From assembly GCF_014673495.1 (NCBI RefSeq), contig NZ_CP051006.1, positions 4,836,001-4,900,000 on the forward strand: a DNA stretch of 64,000 nucleotides, given 5' to 3'. The notes beneath the pieces were generated by a model that was given only the letters and a program-made list of their open reading frames with translations, was not told where the DNA came from and did not search any database. Both the position numbers and the translations under genes were made by a program. Positions 26,132 to 35,690 of this stretch are shown piece by piece. The number at the start of each line of letters is the position of its first letter. Position 1 is the first letter of the stretch. The stretch comes from Streptomyces griseofuscus. Lineage in GTDB: Bacteria > Actinomycetota > Actinomycetes > Streptomycetales > Streptomycetaceae.

Positions 26132-27244
26132 GTGGCGACGACGACCGGTGCCGTCTGGGGCCGTGCCGAGCAGCAGGACTTTCGCAGCAGGGTGCGCGGC
26201 ACCCTGCTCGGGGCCGCCGTGGGCGACGCGCTCGGCGGGCCCGTCGACGCGCTCACCCTGGAGGAGATCCGCGCGGCCCACGGCCCCGAGGGGCTGCTCG
26301 ACCTCACCGCGGGGCACGGGCGGCGCGGCACCATCACCCACCACACCCAGCTGACCCTGTTCAGCGTGGACGGGCTGATCCGCGCGCAGGTGCGCCGCGA
26401 CACCGGCGCCTGGCATCCGCCGACCGATCTGCACCGCGCGTATCTGCGCTGGGCCGCCACCCAGCGGGACTGGGGGCCGGACGAGCGCCGCGCGGAGGAC
26501 GGCTGGCTGGCCCGCGAGGAGTGGCTGTACGCGCGCCGGGGGCCGAGCAGGTCGCTGCTCATCGGGTTCGGCGACGACAAGATGGGCACGCTGGACAAGC
26601 CCAAGAACCCCGCCGAGCGGGGGCCGGAGGCGGTCGCCCGCTCCGCGCCCTTCGGGCTGCTGGTCGGCTGGGAGCCCCAGCTCGTCGTGCAGCTCGCGGT
26701 GGAGTGCGCGGCGCAGACCCACGGCCACCCGGTCGGCTGCCTGTCGGCGGGCGCGTACGCCGTGATCGTGCACGGCCTCGCCCGCGGGGAGAGCCTGGAC
26801 GGCGCCGTGCAGCAGGCCCTCGCCCTGCTCGCCGTCCGCCCCGGCCACCAGCCGGTCTCCGACGCCCTCCAGCACGCGCTCGGCGCGGTACGGCAGGGCA
26901 TGCCGAGCCCCGCGCGGGTGGAGGAACTGACCGGCGACGGCACGGCCGACGGGCTGCTCGCGGCCGCCGTCTACTGCGCCCTGGTCGGCGAGGACGTACG
27001 GCACGGCCTGTGCCTCGCCGTCAACCAGAGCGGTCCCTCGGCCGCCGCCGGCGCCCTCACCGGCGCCCTGCTGGGCGCCCTCCACGGCGAGACCGCCCTG
27101 CCCCCGGCCTGGCTCGCCGAGCTGGAGGGCCGCCCCACCATCCTCGAACTCGCCGACGACTTCGCCATGGAGATGACCCAGGGCCCCGCCCTGCACGGCC
27201 CGGCGGGCTCGGCACCGGGGTGGCTGGCCCGGTATCCGCGCTAG
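26132..27244 (+). CDS. ADP-ribosylglycohydrolase-like protein with altered metal site
   Basis: 370 residues, all-alpha ARH/DraG fold: GTLLGAAVGDALGGPVD near residue 25, GSAAAGALTGALLGALHG-like helix near the end, and PAWLAELE. In active enzymes a TDDT(Q/E) motif and a late GGDSD(S/T) bind two Mg ions. Here they read THHTQ and NQSGPSAAAG, so most metal-binding aspartates are absent. It may be a non-hydrolytic ADP-ribose binder or act differently. GTG start at 26132 follows GAGGAGGG by a few bases. Stands alone between a TetR gene and a convergent membrane gene. Confidence 0.82.
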   Translation: MATTTGAVWGRAEQQDFRSRVRGTLLGAAVGDALGGPVDALTLEEIRAAHGPEGLLDLTAGHGRRGTITHHTQLTLFSVDGLIRAQVRRDTGAWHPPTDLHRAYLRWAATQRDWGPDERRAEDGWLAREEWLYARRGPSRSLLIGFGDDKMGTLDKPKNPAERGPEAVARSAPFGLLVGWEPQLVVQLAVECAAQTHGHPVGCLSAGAYAVIVHGLARGESLDGAVQQALALLAVRPGHQPVSDALQHALGAVRQGMPSPARVEELTGDGTADGLLAAAVYCALVGEDVRHGLCLAVNQSGPSAAAGALTGALLGALHGETALPPAWLAELEGRPTILELADDFAMEMTQGPALHGPAGSAPGWLARYPR

Positions 27245-27269
27245 GGCCTCTCCTCCGGACCCCAGGCGC

Positions 27270-29186
27270 CTACTTCAGGGCGTCGGGACACGGCGTGCCC
27301 CGCGGCAACTGGTACGGGGCGGCCAGCCGGTACGTGCCCGCGCGCGGCGCGATCAGCATCGTCCATTTGTCGCCGTTCGCGTCCTCGGGGGTCTCCATGA
27401 GGCACCCGTTGACATTGCGGTACTTCTTCTCAGTGCCCGGCGGCGAGGGGATCACCTGCGGGCCCTTCAGGCTCTTGCCGTGGGCGTCGACCACGCTGAG
27501 CCAGGGGGAGTAGGGGATCCGGATCAGGATGCGGCCGGCCTTGCGCACATCCAGGGTCATCTCGCCCTGCTCGGCACGGTCCACCCGCGCGTTCGGCTCG
27601 GCCAGCGGGGTCGGGTCGGTCACCTTGAACAGCTGCCAGTTGGCATCGCCCCAGATCTGCGTCAGGTACGGCATCCCGCGCCGCAGCAGCTGCTGCTCGC
27701 GCTCACCGCCGTCCCCGTCCGGGTTGTCCTTGGGCAGCACCACGAAGTGCACGGCCCACCGCTGGAGCCACTCGTGGTAGTTCGCCGAGTTGAGCGTGTC
27801 GTCGTAGAAGAGCGGGTTGCGCTCCATGTCGGCCTGCCGGTTCCAGCCCCGCGCCAGGTTGACGTACGGCGCGAGCGCGGACGCCTCGCGGTGCGAACGC
27901 GCCGGTACGACCTCCACCCGCCCCCGTTCCGCGCCGACCTTCTGCAACTGGTTGACCAGCGGCGCCAGCTCGTGCGCCCAGGACGCGGTCGGGGTCGTGT
28001 GCATGATGTCGTCGACCGACTTGTAGCCGATCCATCCGACGAACCCCAGGAACGCCACCACCGTCGCGTACCACTTCCGCGACTTCGGCACGGTGAACGG
28101 CAGCGCCGCGATCAGCGTCGCGCCCGCGAACAGCATCGGCAGCCGCGAGATGTTCGAACCGATCTGCGAGCTGACCACCCACACGGCCACCACCATGGCG
28201 CTGTAGACGGCCGCCGTCAGCCGGACCGTGATCCATTCCTTCGGCACCAGGAACAGGCAGAGCAGGCCGTAGATCAGCGGCAGGCTGACCGAGCCGATCG
28301 TCATCGGCTGGGTGCCGGAGAAGGGGAAGAGGAAGTACGACGCGGCCACCACCGCCGCGGGGGCCAGTCCGAGCGCCCATGCACCCGGCCGTCGCTTCTG
28401 CAAAAACAGTGCGACCGCGACAAGGCCGACGAACAGTCCGGAGACCGGCGAGGCCATGGTGGAGAGCCCGGCCAGCGGGGCCGCCACCGCCGCCTTCGCC
28501 CAGCGTTTGTGCCGCCAGCGGTACGGCCAGCAGAACACCGCCGCCACCGCGCCGAGCGCGATCATCGTGCCGAGCCCGAAGGTCACCCGGCCCGACATCG
28601 CGTTGCATAGCAGCGCGAAGACTCCGGCCATCGAGGCCCATAGGGGGTTCCGCACGGCCCGGCTGCGGATGAGGATCAGCGTCAGCAGGCCCGCCGAGGC
28701 GGTGCCGGCGATCATCATCGTCGTACGGACGCCGAGGACCGCCATCAGATACGGCGACACCACGCTGTACGACACCGGGTGCATGCCCCCGTACCAGGCG
28801 AGGTTGTACGCCGAGTCCGGGTGCCGGCCGACGAACTCCGCCCAGGCGTCCTGCGCCGCGAGATCGCCGCCGCTGTTCGCGAACGTGAAGAACCAGATGA
28901 TGTGCAGCACGCCGGCGAGCACGGTGACCCACAGCACCGGGTGGCGCAGCATACGGGCGCGAAGGGGTTCGAGGGGCGCGAGGAGGCGGGTGAGGCGGGT
29001 GCCGGGCACGTCGTCCGTACGATCGCTCGCACCGGCGGTCGTACGACCGCTCGTACGGCTGCTCGTACGGCCGCTTGTACGACCCTTCGCGCCGGTGTCC
29101 GCGTCAGGCGTGGACAGGCGTATTCGTGGGCCGTTTTCCGGGCCCGGTCCGGCGTCGTCGGCGCGTGTCGGCTCCGCAGTGGCCAC
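27270..29186 (-). CDS. Large integral membrane protein
   Basis: 638 residues. A Thr/Arg/Ser-rich cytoplasmic tail (residues 35-60, repeats of GRTS/SRTS) precedes about ten hydrophobic segments between 78 and 390, then an extracytoplasmic C-terminal domain of about 230 residues with NLARGWNRQADMERNP and a final DxxK-like end. The topology resembles YfhO/PMT-like glycosyltransferase-superfamily membrane proteins, but no catalytic Asp pair is clear, so no function is assigned. GTG at 29186. It lies upstream of, and on the same strand as, nothing co-directional within 190 bp except the carboxypeptidase gene, which precedes it. Confidence 0.75.
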   Translation of the reverse strand: MATAEPTRADDAGPGPENGPRIRLSTPDADTGAKGRTSGRTSSRTSGRTTAGASDRTDDVPGTRLTRLLAPLEPLRARMLRHPVLWVTVLAGVLHIIWFFTFANSGGDLAAQDAWAEFVGRHPDSAYNLAWYGGMHPVSYSVVSPYLMAVLGVRTTMMIAGTASAGLLTLILIRSRAVRNPLWASMAGVFALLCNAMSGRVTFGLGTMIALGAVAAVFCWPYRWRHKRWAKAAVAAPLAGLSTMASPVSGLFVGLVAVALFLQKRRPGAWALGLAPAAVVAASYFLFPFSGTQPMTIGSVSLPLIYGLLCLFLVPKEWITVRLTAAVYSAMVVAVWVVSSQIGSNISRLPMLFAGATLIAALPFTVPKSRKWYATVVAFLGFVGWIGYKSVDDIMHTTPTASWAHELAPLVNQLQKVGAERGRVEVVPARSHREASALAPYVNLARGWNRQADMERNPLFYDDTLNSANYHEWLQRWAVHFVVLPKDNPDGDGGEREQQLLRRGMPYLTQIWGDANWQLFKVTDPTPLAEPNARVDRAEQGEMTLDVRKAGRILIRIPYSPWLSVVDAHGKSLKGPQVIPSPPGTEKKYRNVNGCLMETPEDANGDKWTMLIAPRAGTYRLAAPYQLPRGTPCPDALK

Positions 29187-29382
29187 CTGAAGGCACTCCC
29201 CGTGTCCCGTCTTCTGTTCTCGGCCGTTTTCTTCGGTTTCCCGGCCGCTTCTCGTCCAGTTCGCGGCCGTGTCCCGGGAACCGGCGACCTGCCCCGATTC
29301 GTGACGCTAGCACGCACCCCGCCACGGGGCGCCCGGGTGGGGCGCTGTGACGGGGTGCGCGGGGGGTGTGCGGGACGTGCGC

Positions 29383-32205
29383 TCAGCCGATGCGGGTGAG
29401 CTTCGCGCCGAAGCCGGGCTCGGCCAGATCCTGCTGGAGGGCCACCGGGACCTTGACGCCGGCCGTGCTGCCGTCGCCCACCGTGAGGGCGCCGACCTGG
29501 GTGCCGGCCTTCGCGGTGTGCGGGACGGTGCCGGCGGCGAAGGACAGCTTGACCTTCAGACCGGACCAGCCGACCGCGGTGACGTCCTGGGTGACCACGA
29601 TCGGGGTCTGCCCGCCGAGCTGGTCGTCCACGTAGCCGACGACATCGCCCTTCTTCAGGATCTTCGCCGAGGTCAGCGCGTGCTCGGCGCCGAGCAGCGC
29701 GGTCTTGCTGACCTCGTTGACGGTGTCCAGGATCGACGGCTTGTGCTGGCCGAGGATCGCGCCGACGACGGTCACCGTCTGGCCGCCGACCTTCTTGCGG
29801 GCGGCGAACAGGAGGTTGCCGCCGGCCGCGGTGGTGGTGCCGGTCTTGATGCCGATGGCGCCGATCCAGTAGGGGAGCGAGTTGTAGTTCGGCCAGTTCT
29901 GGCCGGTGGGGTCGGTCCAGCTGGCGGCGCTGGTGATGGTGACCAGGGCGGGGATCTTCACGACCGCGCGGCCGAGCTTCACCTGGTCCTGGGCGGTGGA
30001 GACGGTGGTCTCCTTCAGGCCCGAGGGGTCGGTGTACGTCGTACCGGTCATCCCCAGCTGCTTGGCGGTGGCGTTCATCTTCTGCACGAACGCCGCCTCC
30101 GAGCCCGCGTCCCAGCGGGCCAGCAGCCGGGCGATGTTGTTGGCGGAGGGGATCATGACGGCCGACAGGGCCTGCTTCTCCGTGAGGGAGTCGCCGGCGT
30201 GGACGGTGTTGAGGGTTGACTCACCGCTCTTGTTGTAGCCGCCCTCCTTCTCCGCCGTGGCGTCCACCTTGATCTTCGGGCCCTCCTGGCCCGGCTTCAG
30301 CGGGTGGTCGCGCAGGATGATGTACGCGGTCATCGTCTTGGCGACCGAGCCGATGGCGACGGGGGTCTGCTTGCCGAAGTTCCCCATCGTGCCGATGCCG
30401 TCGCCGTCCATCCAGCCCTGGCCCTCGCTCGGCCACGGCAGGTTCACCCGGCCGCCGTCGAAGGTGTAGCTGTCCTTCGCGGTCAGCGCGAGGGTGGGGG
30501 ACGGGAGGGGGCGCAGGGTCTGTACGACCGCGAAGATGATCACCAGCAGGAGGACCAGCGGGGTCCAGATCTTGACCCGTCGCAGCGCCGTGCGGACCGG
30601 GGTCTCCGGGGGCGGCGGGGTGTTGGTCAGCTCCGCGAGGAGGTCGAGCGGGGGCTTGGGGGGCAGGGGCTGCTGGGTGGTGCGCTCGGGGCCGATCTGG
30701 GGGACGGCGGTGGTCTCGTCGGCCGGCGTGGCGGCGGGCTTGTGCCGGACGTCGTCCTTGAGCGCGACGAACTTGCTGGTGCGCTCGGACTCGGGCTCGT
30801 CCTGCTTGGCCCCCTTGCCGACCTTGAGCATGGTCGTGGGCTGGTCGACCTGGTCCTTGGGGCGTACGGCCTTGAAGATGGCGGTCGGCTGGTCGACGGC
30901 ATCCGCTCCGCCGGTCTTGCCCTTGCCCTCGGCTTCGCCTCCGGCCGTCTTCGTACCCGCACCACCCGTGCGGCTCTCGTCGTCAGCCGCGGGCGGCCCC
31001 TGAGGGTCCTCCGCGCCATCGGCGTCCGCGGGCCCGTCGCCGGTCTTCCGGGCCTCGCCCCCGCCCTCGGCGCCCTTCTCCTCGGCCCCGGCCCCGGCCT
31101 CGGCGTCACTCTTCGGGTCGGCGTCAGCCTTCGCGTCGGCGTCACCTTCCGCCTCGGCGTCGGTCGTCGCGCCCGCGGTGTCGGCGTCCGCCGGAGTCTT
31201 CGGCTGAGCGCCGGTCTCCGTACGGGAAGCGGTCTTCGCCCCGGCGTCGGTCTTCGCCTCGGCGTCGGCCGTCGCGCCCGCGGTGTCGGCGCCCGCCGGA
31301 GTCTTCGGCCGAGCGCCGGTCTCCGTACCGGAAGCGGCCTTCGCACCGGTGCCCGCCTTCGCGGCCGCGTCGTCCGCCAGGGCCTCCGCCTCCGCGCCGG
31401 CCGTCTCGGCGGCGGTCTTGGCGCGGGCGGCCGCGGCAGCGGCGGCATCGCCGGCGGAAGCCTTCTCCTCGGCACCGGCCTTCGTGTCGGAGCCGTCCTC
31501 CGCGTCGGCGCCCGGCTCCGAGCCCTCGGCCGCGTCGGCGCCCGCCGGGGCCTTCTCGTCCTCGGCACCGGCCTCCTGGGCCTTCAGCTCGCCCTTGGCG
31601 TCGGCCTTCGCGCTGCCGTCGCCGTCATCGGGCCCCGCCTTCACGCTCCCGGCCCCGGCCTTCGCGCCGTCACCCTTCGCACCGGAACCGGCGTCCGCCT
31701 CCGCGCCGTTGCCCTCGGCGGTGGCCTTCGCGTCCGCACCGGAGCCGGCGTCAGCCGCACCCGTGTCCGCAGCCTCCGAGCCCGCGCCGTCGCTTATCGC
31801 GCCCGTCGCTTCCTTCGCGTCCGTGCCGCCCTCGGTGTCCTCAGCGTCCTTCGCGGGAGCGTCCGTTGACGCCTCCGGGTCGTCCGCGTCCCGGACCCAG
31901 GACGAGACCGCGTTGCGCAGGGCGGTGTCCTCCTCGACCGCGGGGGTGCGGAACACCTTCGTCGCGGTGTCCGCGCCGCCGTTCGAGGAATCCTTTTGCC
32001 CGCCACCGGCCCCGGCCCCGGTGCTCCCACCGGACCCGCTCCGGGCCACCGCGAGGCGGGGATCGCGGGCCTCGGGAACCGAATCCGCGTTCCCCGACGT
32101 CGCTCCTGCCGACGACTCGCGCTGCTTCGACCTGTCGGGGGACTCGCCCGCCACCGATGCCTCCTCATGCGCCGCACGCCTACGCGCGCGCCCTGTCCGA
32201 ACCAT
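29383..32205 (-). CDS. D-alanyl-D-alanine carboxypeptidase with long low-complexity N-terminus
   Basis: 940 residues, about twice the family norm. Residues 1-540 are mainly Ala, Asp, Glu, Gly and Lys with no predicted fold, apart from two QPT(A/T)(I/M)(F/L)K-like motifs near 475-500. One transmembrane segment lies at about 545-565. The C-terminal serine peptidase S11 domain has SVAK (SxxK, about 617), SANN (SxN, about 685) and KTGTT (about 785). It trims the stem peptide of peptidoglycan outside the cell, so the long tail is cytoplasmic. A 105-bp (35-residue) imperfect duplication sits at 31160-31370. ATG at 32205. Confidence 0.9.
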   Translation of the reverse strand: MVRTGRARRRAAHEEASVAGESPDRSKQRESSAGATSGNADSVPEARDPRLAVARSGSGGSTGAGAGGGQKDSSNGGADTATKVFRTPAVEEDTALRNAVSSWVRDADDPEASTDAPAKDAEDTEGGTDAKEATGAISDGAGSEAADTGAADAGSGADAKATAEGNGAEADAGSGAKGDGAKAGAGSVKAGPDDGDGSAKADAKGELKAQEAGAEDEKAPAGADAAEGSEPGADAEDGSDTKAGAEEKASAGDAAAAAAARAKTAAETAGAEAEALADDAAAKAGTGAKAASGTETGARPKTPAGADTAGATADAEAKTDAGAKTASRTETGAQPKTPADADTAGATTDAEAEGDADAKADADPKSDAEAGAGAEEKGAEGGGEARKTGDGPADADGAEDPQGPPAADDESRTGGAGTKTAGGEAEGKGKTGGADAVDQPTAIFKAVRPKDQVDQPTTMLKVGKGAKQDEPESERTSKFVALKDDVRHKPAATPADETTAVPQIGPERTTQQPLPPKPPLDLLAELTNTPPPPETPVRTALRRVKIWTPLVLLLVIIFAVVQTLRPLPSPTLALTAKDSYTFDGGRVNLPWPSEGQGWMDGDGIGTMGNFGKQTPVAIGSVAKTMTAYIILRDHPLKPGQEGPKIKVDATAEKEGGYNKSGESTLNTVHAGDSLTEKQALSAVMIPSANNIARLLARWDAGSEAAFVQKMNATAKQLGMTGTTYTDPSGLKETTVSTAQDQVKLGRAVVKIPALVTITSAASWTDPTGQNWPNYNSLPYWIGAIGIKTGTTTAAGGNLLFAARKKVGGQTVTVVGAILGQHKPSILDTVNEVSKTALLGAEHALTSAKILKKGDVVGYVDDQLGGQTPIVVTQDVTAVGWSGLKVKLSFAAGTVPHTAKAGTQVGALTVGDGSTAGVKVPVALQQDLAEPGFGAKLTRIG
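31160..31370 (-). repeat. Two 105-bp imperfect direct repeats inside the carboxypeptidase tail
   Basis: The segment coding for TETGA(R/Q)PKTPA(G/D)ADTAGAT occurs twice with a period of 105 bp (for example GGAGTCTTCGGC at 31193 and 31298). It keeps frame and explains part of the tail length. Confidence 0.8.
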
Positions 32206-32349
32206 GTACCAGTGTCCTGTGTGAGGGCTTGGCCCCTGCGATAGACGAGAACGACATACCTACCGGTTCCCTCACGAACCGGTCACGCGCCCTCGACAGA
32301 CCAATGTGAGAGGGGTCACCCTGTCATTCATCCACGCGGGGAGGCATGG

Positions 32350-33105
32350 ATGGGCAGGAGCCGCAGAACACTTCCGGAGGAGCTTCTGCTGCTGGCACTG
32401 GACCCGGCCACGGGTACCACTGCACAGCCGCAGTCGCTCGACCTCGGTCTGGCCGGTGCACAGCTAGTGGAGCTGGCGCTGGCCGGACGGATAGCCCCAG
32501 ACGGGGATCGTATCGCCGTGGTGGTGCCACGGCCGACAGGAGATCCAACTCTGGACTGCGCGTTGGAGTTGCTGCGAAGGCGCGGCGCTCCGGTGCGAGC
32601 CGTCCACTGGATCGGCGGGCCCCGGCTGGGGCTGCGCCAGACGTACCTTTCGCATCTGGAGCGGTGCGGCATGGTCGCCGCGGTGCCGGGCCAGATGTGC
32701 GGAGTGCTGCCGACGACGCGCTACCAGGCGACGGAGACAGCCATCAGCCGGGAGATCCGAGGCCGGCTGGACTCCGCGATCCGCACCGGCGTACCGCCGG
32801 ACCCGCGGACCGCGGCGCTCGCCGCCCTGGCGCACGCCGTCGGGCTGGGCAAGCATCTGTATCCGGGCAACGAGGGCCGATCGTCCCGTTCCCGGCTGCG
32901 GGATCTGATCCGGCACGACCCGATGGGCGGGCTCGTCGCGCACGCCGTGATGGACGTGCAGAACGGCGCGGCCGCACCGCCGCGCCGCGCTCCGGTCGTC
33001 ACGGGCCGGCCGCCCGGGCCGGGACCCCGGTCCGCGGCCGAACCCGCGCACGGGGTGCCGATGCAGCCGCGCCACGGGTCCATGGCCCGCGCCGTGGCCC
33101 ACTGA
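32350..33105 (+). CDS. GPP34 (GOLPH3/VPS74-like) domain protein
   Basis: 251 residues. The opening RTLPEELLLLALDPATGTT, then LDLGLAGAQLVELALAGRI, is the GPP34 signature. Eukaryotic GPP34 proteins bind phosphoinositides and Golgi glycosyltransferases; the actinobacterial ones have unknown roles, some in terpenoid or differentiation loci. The last about 45 residues are Pro/Arg-rich. ATG at 32350 after GGGGAGGC. Divergent from the carboxypeptidase gene. Confidence 0.82.
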   Translation: MGRSRRTLPEELLLLALDPATGTTAQPQSLDLGLAGAQLVELALAGRIAPDGDRIAVVVPRPTGDPTLDCALELLRRRGAPVRAVHWIGGPRLGLRQTYLSHLERCGMVAAVPGQMCGVLPTTRYQATETAISREIRGRLDSAIRTGVPPDPRTAALAALAHAVGLGKHLYPGNEGRSSRSRLRDLIRHDPMGGLVAHAVMDVQNGAAAPPRRAPVVTGRPPGPGPRSAAEPAHGVPMQPRHGSMARAVAH

Positions 33106-33375
33106 TCCACCGCGCCGCAACGACCGTCCCCACAGGCCCGGTTCGGGAGCCGCAGGGCGAGCGGGGTGGCGGGACCTCCGGGTCCCGTCACCCCGCTCGG
33201 CCGTATCCGGAACCGTGCCCGTCCCGGGCGGCCCGCGCGAACCGGCGCCCGAACAGACACGCATGCGTGCCGCATATCGAGCATTTCCCAGCGCCGGTGC
33301 GCGCCTTGGTGGCAATCTGCTCAGCAGCAGATACGGAAAGTGTCAGTACAGGCAGCAGCCGGAGGTGCGCGTCCC

Positions 33376-34233
33376 GTGGCGTCCAATGTCAATCCCACCG
33401 TTAGGCGGCGCCGGCTGGGCCAGGAGCTTCGAAAACTCCGCGAGCAGAAGAACATGACGGCCGAAGAGGTCGCCGAGCGTCTGCTCGTGTCCCAGTCGAA
33501 GATCAGCCGTCTGGAGAACGGCCGCCGCAGCATCAGCCAGCGCGATGTGCGCGATCTGTGCGGCGTCTACGAGGTCGAGGACCAGCGGGTCGTGGACTCG
33601 CTGATGGAGATGGCCCGGGACTCCAGACAGCAGGGCTGGTGGCACACCTTCGGGGACATCCCCTACAGCGTGTACATCGGTCTGGAGACCGACGCCGAGT
33701 CGCTGCGGGTCTACGAACCCCAGATCGTCACCGGTCTGCTCCAGACCCCGGCGTACGCCGAGGCACTGGTGCGCGGCGCGCTGCCGGAGACCTCGGCCGC
33801 GGAGATCGAGAAGCGCGTGGGCGTGCGCATGCGCCGCCAGGAGCGGATCACCACCGAGAACGACCCGCTGCGGCTCTGGATCGTCCTGGACGAGGCCGCG
33901 CTGCACCGAGTCGTCGGCGGCAAGCGCGTGATGCGCGAGCAGTTGGAGCACCCCCTGAAGCTGTCCGAGCTGCCCCATGTCACCGTGCAGGTGATGCCGT
34001 TCGAGGTGGGCGCGCATCCGGGGCTCAACGGCCAGTACGCGATCCTGGAGTTCGCCGACGCGGCCGACTCCAGCGTGGTCTACCTGGAGGGCGTCACCAG
34101 CGACCTGTACCTGGAGAAGGCCCAGGACGTGCAGAAGTACGCCGTGATGTACGAGCATCTGCGGGCCCAGTCCCTCAGCGTGGAGGCGTCCCGGCAGCTG
34201 ATCGACGAGACGGCGCAGCGGTACACGGAATAG
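33376..34233 (+). CDS. HTH (XRE) regulator with DUF5753 domain
   Basis: 285 residues. N-terminal XRE helix-turn-helix at about 10-65 (LGQELRKLREQ, AERLLVSQSKISRLENGRR), then a DUF5753 domain (IGLETDAESLRVYEPQIVTGLLQTPAYAEAL and HVTVQVMPF). Streptomyces has many such regulators paired with a DUF397 gene; several pairs influence development and antibiotic production and behave like toxin-antitoxin-like pairs. GTG at 33376 is chosen as it starts right before the HTH; the frame is open further upstream. The DUF397 partner follows after about 190 bp. Confidence 0.9.
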   Translation: MASNVNPTVRRRRLGQELRKLREQKNMTAEEVAERLLVSQSKISRLENGRRSISQRDVRDLCGVYEVEDQRVVDSLMEMARDSRQQGWWHTFGDIPYSVYIGLETDAESLRVYEPQIVTGLLQTPAYAEALVRGALPETSAAEIEKRVGVRMRRQERITTENDPLRLWIVLDEAALHRVVGGKRVMREQLEHPLKLSELPHVTVQVMPFEVGAHPGLNGQYAILEFADAADSSVVYLEGVTSDLYLEKAQDVQKYAVMYEHLRAQSLSVEASRQLIDETAQRYTE

Positions 34234-34422
34234 GGCCCGGCCGCGCAGGGCGCGTGATCCTACAGGGTGGGCGCGCTCCCGTGGAAGGTACGTTGGAATA
34301 TGCCATCCGGTCGAGTGAACGCCCCCTCCGGCCAAGGCAGTTGCCCGGTAGCGTCGATCACGCCAATCGGACATCGGGTTGGCGTGAACCCGCACTATCG
34401 CAACTCGCACACAGGAGTGGAC

Positions 34423-34614
34423 ATGGCACTGATTCAGGGCGCTTCGGAGACGTGGCTGAAGTCCTCCTACTCCGCGGGCAACGGCGCCTGCGTGGAGGTC
34501 AAGTCGCCCGTCACCGCCGAACTGGCCGTCCGTGACTCCAAGGTCGCCGAGGGCCCGATCCTGGCCTTCCCCGCCGACGCGTGGAACGCCTTCGTGGCCT
34601 CGGTCAAGGCGTAA
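34423..34614 (+). CDS. DUF397 protein, partner of the upstream HTH regulator
   Basis: 63 residues: WLKSSYSAGNGACVEVK, then AVRDSKV and a terminal FPADAWNAFV, the full DUF397 pattern. ACAGGAG lies 7 bp before the ATG at 34423. Function is unknown biochemically; in known pairs it counteracts or modulates the HTH partner. Confidence 0.88.
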   Translation: MALIQGASETWLKSSYSAGNGACVEVKSPVTAELAVRDSKVAEGPILAFPADAWNAFVASVKA

Positions 34615-34678
34615 GGGGCTCGCGGGCCTCGTCCCTGATCGCCGTTCCGGCGATCACAACTGCACACGCACCACCCAA

Positions 34679-34718
34679 GAGCCCTCTCGACCAGACGCCG
34701 TCCTTGCCGAGAGGGCTC
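34679..34718. terminator. Hairpin between convergent genes
   Basis: GAGCCCTCTC at 34679-34688 pairs perfectly with GAGAGGGCTC at 34709-34718 across a 20-nt loop. It lies between the DUF397 stop (34614) and the convergent MerR stop (34750), and probably terminates both directions. Confidence 0.65.
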
Positions 34719-34749
34719 GGTCGTGCCCGGCCCCGCGGGCCGGGCCGAC

Positions 34750-35613
34750 TCAGCGGGCGCGCACCGGGAACGCCACGTCGCACACCGGGTCCTCGGGCCC
34801 CGCCGCGGCCCAGTCGGCGAAGTAGATCTCCCGGCAGGGCCCGGCCGGCTCCAGCCCCTCCCGGCCCAGCCACTCCTCCACCGCCTCGAACGCGGCGAGG
34901 ATCTGCGGATGCGCCACCTGCGCCTTGGTGATCCGGACGTACGCCAGCCGGGCCGCCGGCTCCACCCGCACCCCGGTCTCCCGGCCCCGCCCCTGCCGCC
35001 CGGCCCAGGCCCGCGCCGCCGCCTCGTCGGCCACCGGCACACAGGCCTGCGCGGGGCCGTCGCTCTCCATCGACACCTCGGCGTGATAGACGACGAACGG
35101 CGCCGCCACCACACCCCCGCACTCCTGGGCGGCCGCCTCGAGCCGGCCCAGCGCGGCGCCGATCCAGGCCGGCAGCTCGTCCGCCAGCGTGTGCCGCGAC
35201 TCGGTGATCACCACCCGCGCCGGCACGTCCACCGTCTCGACCGCGAACTTCCCGTACATCTCGTCACTCCTCCCGGACAGCCGTCCACGGAGGTACTCGG
35301 CGAGGGTCCGCTGCCCGGCCACCCGGGCCTCCACGTCCGCCCAGTAGGCGCCCAGCAGCCGGGCCGCCTCGGTGCCCTCGGCCCCGGCCACCTCGGCGAT
35401 CCGGGCCAGCGGCATGTCCAGCTGCCGCAGCAGGGCGACCAGCCGGGCGCGCTCCACCTGGGCGGCGCGGTAGTAGCGGTAGCCGCTCGCCCCGTCGACG
35501 TACGCCGGGGCGAGCAGGCCGAGGCGGTCGTACAGCCGCAGGGCCTTGGCGGACAGCCGGGCCCGCGCGGCGAACGCCCCGATGGTGAGCAGATCCTCGT
35601 GCACCGATGTCAT
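34750..35613 (-). CDS. MerR-family regulator with GyrI-like effector domain
   Basis: 287 residues. MerR HTH at 9-75 (LTIGAFAARARLSAKALRLYDRLGLL, GYRYY), a coiled linker, then a GyrI/BmrR-like effector domain from about 120 (VPARVVITESRHT, ACVPV, ITKAQVAHPQILAAFEAVEEWL). Such proteins are multidrug- or small-molecule-sensing activators that untwist a 19-bp spacer promoter. ATG at 35613. No efflux gene is adjacent on the same strand. Confidence 0.88.
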   Translation of the reverse strand: MTSVHEDLLTIGAFAARARLSAKALRLYDRLGLLAPAYVDGASGYRYYRAAQVERARLVALLRQLDMPLARIAEVAGAEGTEAARLLGAYWADVEARVAGQRTLAEYLRGRLSGRSDEMYGKFAVETVDVPARVVITESRHTLADELPAWIGAALGRLEAAAQECGGVVAAPFVVYHAEVSMESDGPAQACVPVADEAAARAWAGRQGRGRETGVRVEPAARLAYVRITKAQVAHPQILAAFEAVEEWLGREGLEPAGPCREIYFADWAAAGPEDPVCDVAFPVRAR

Positions 35614-35690
35614 CCTCCGTCGCCGGGCGGTTCCTCCCCGCCCGGCGACAGCGACGCTCCGCCCTGCCCCAGGGGCAAGGTCAAGCGTGG

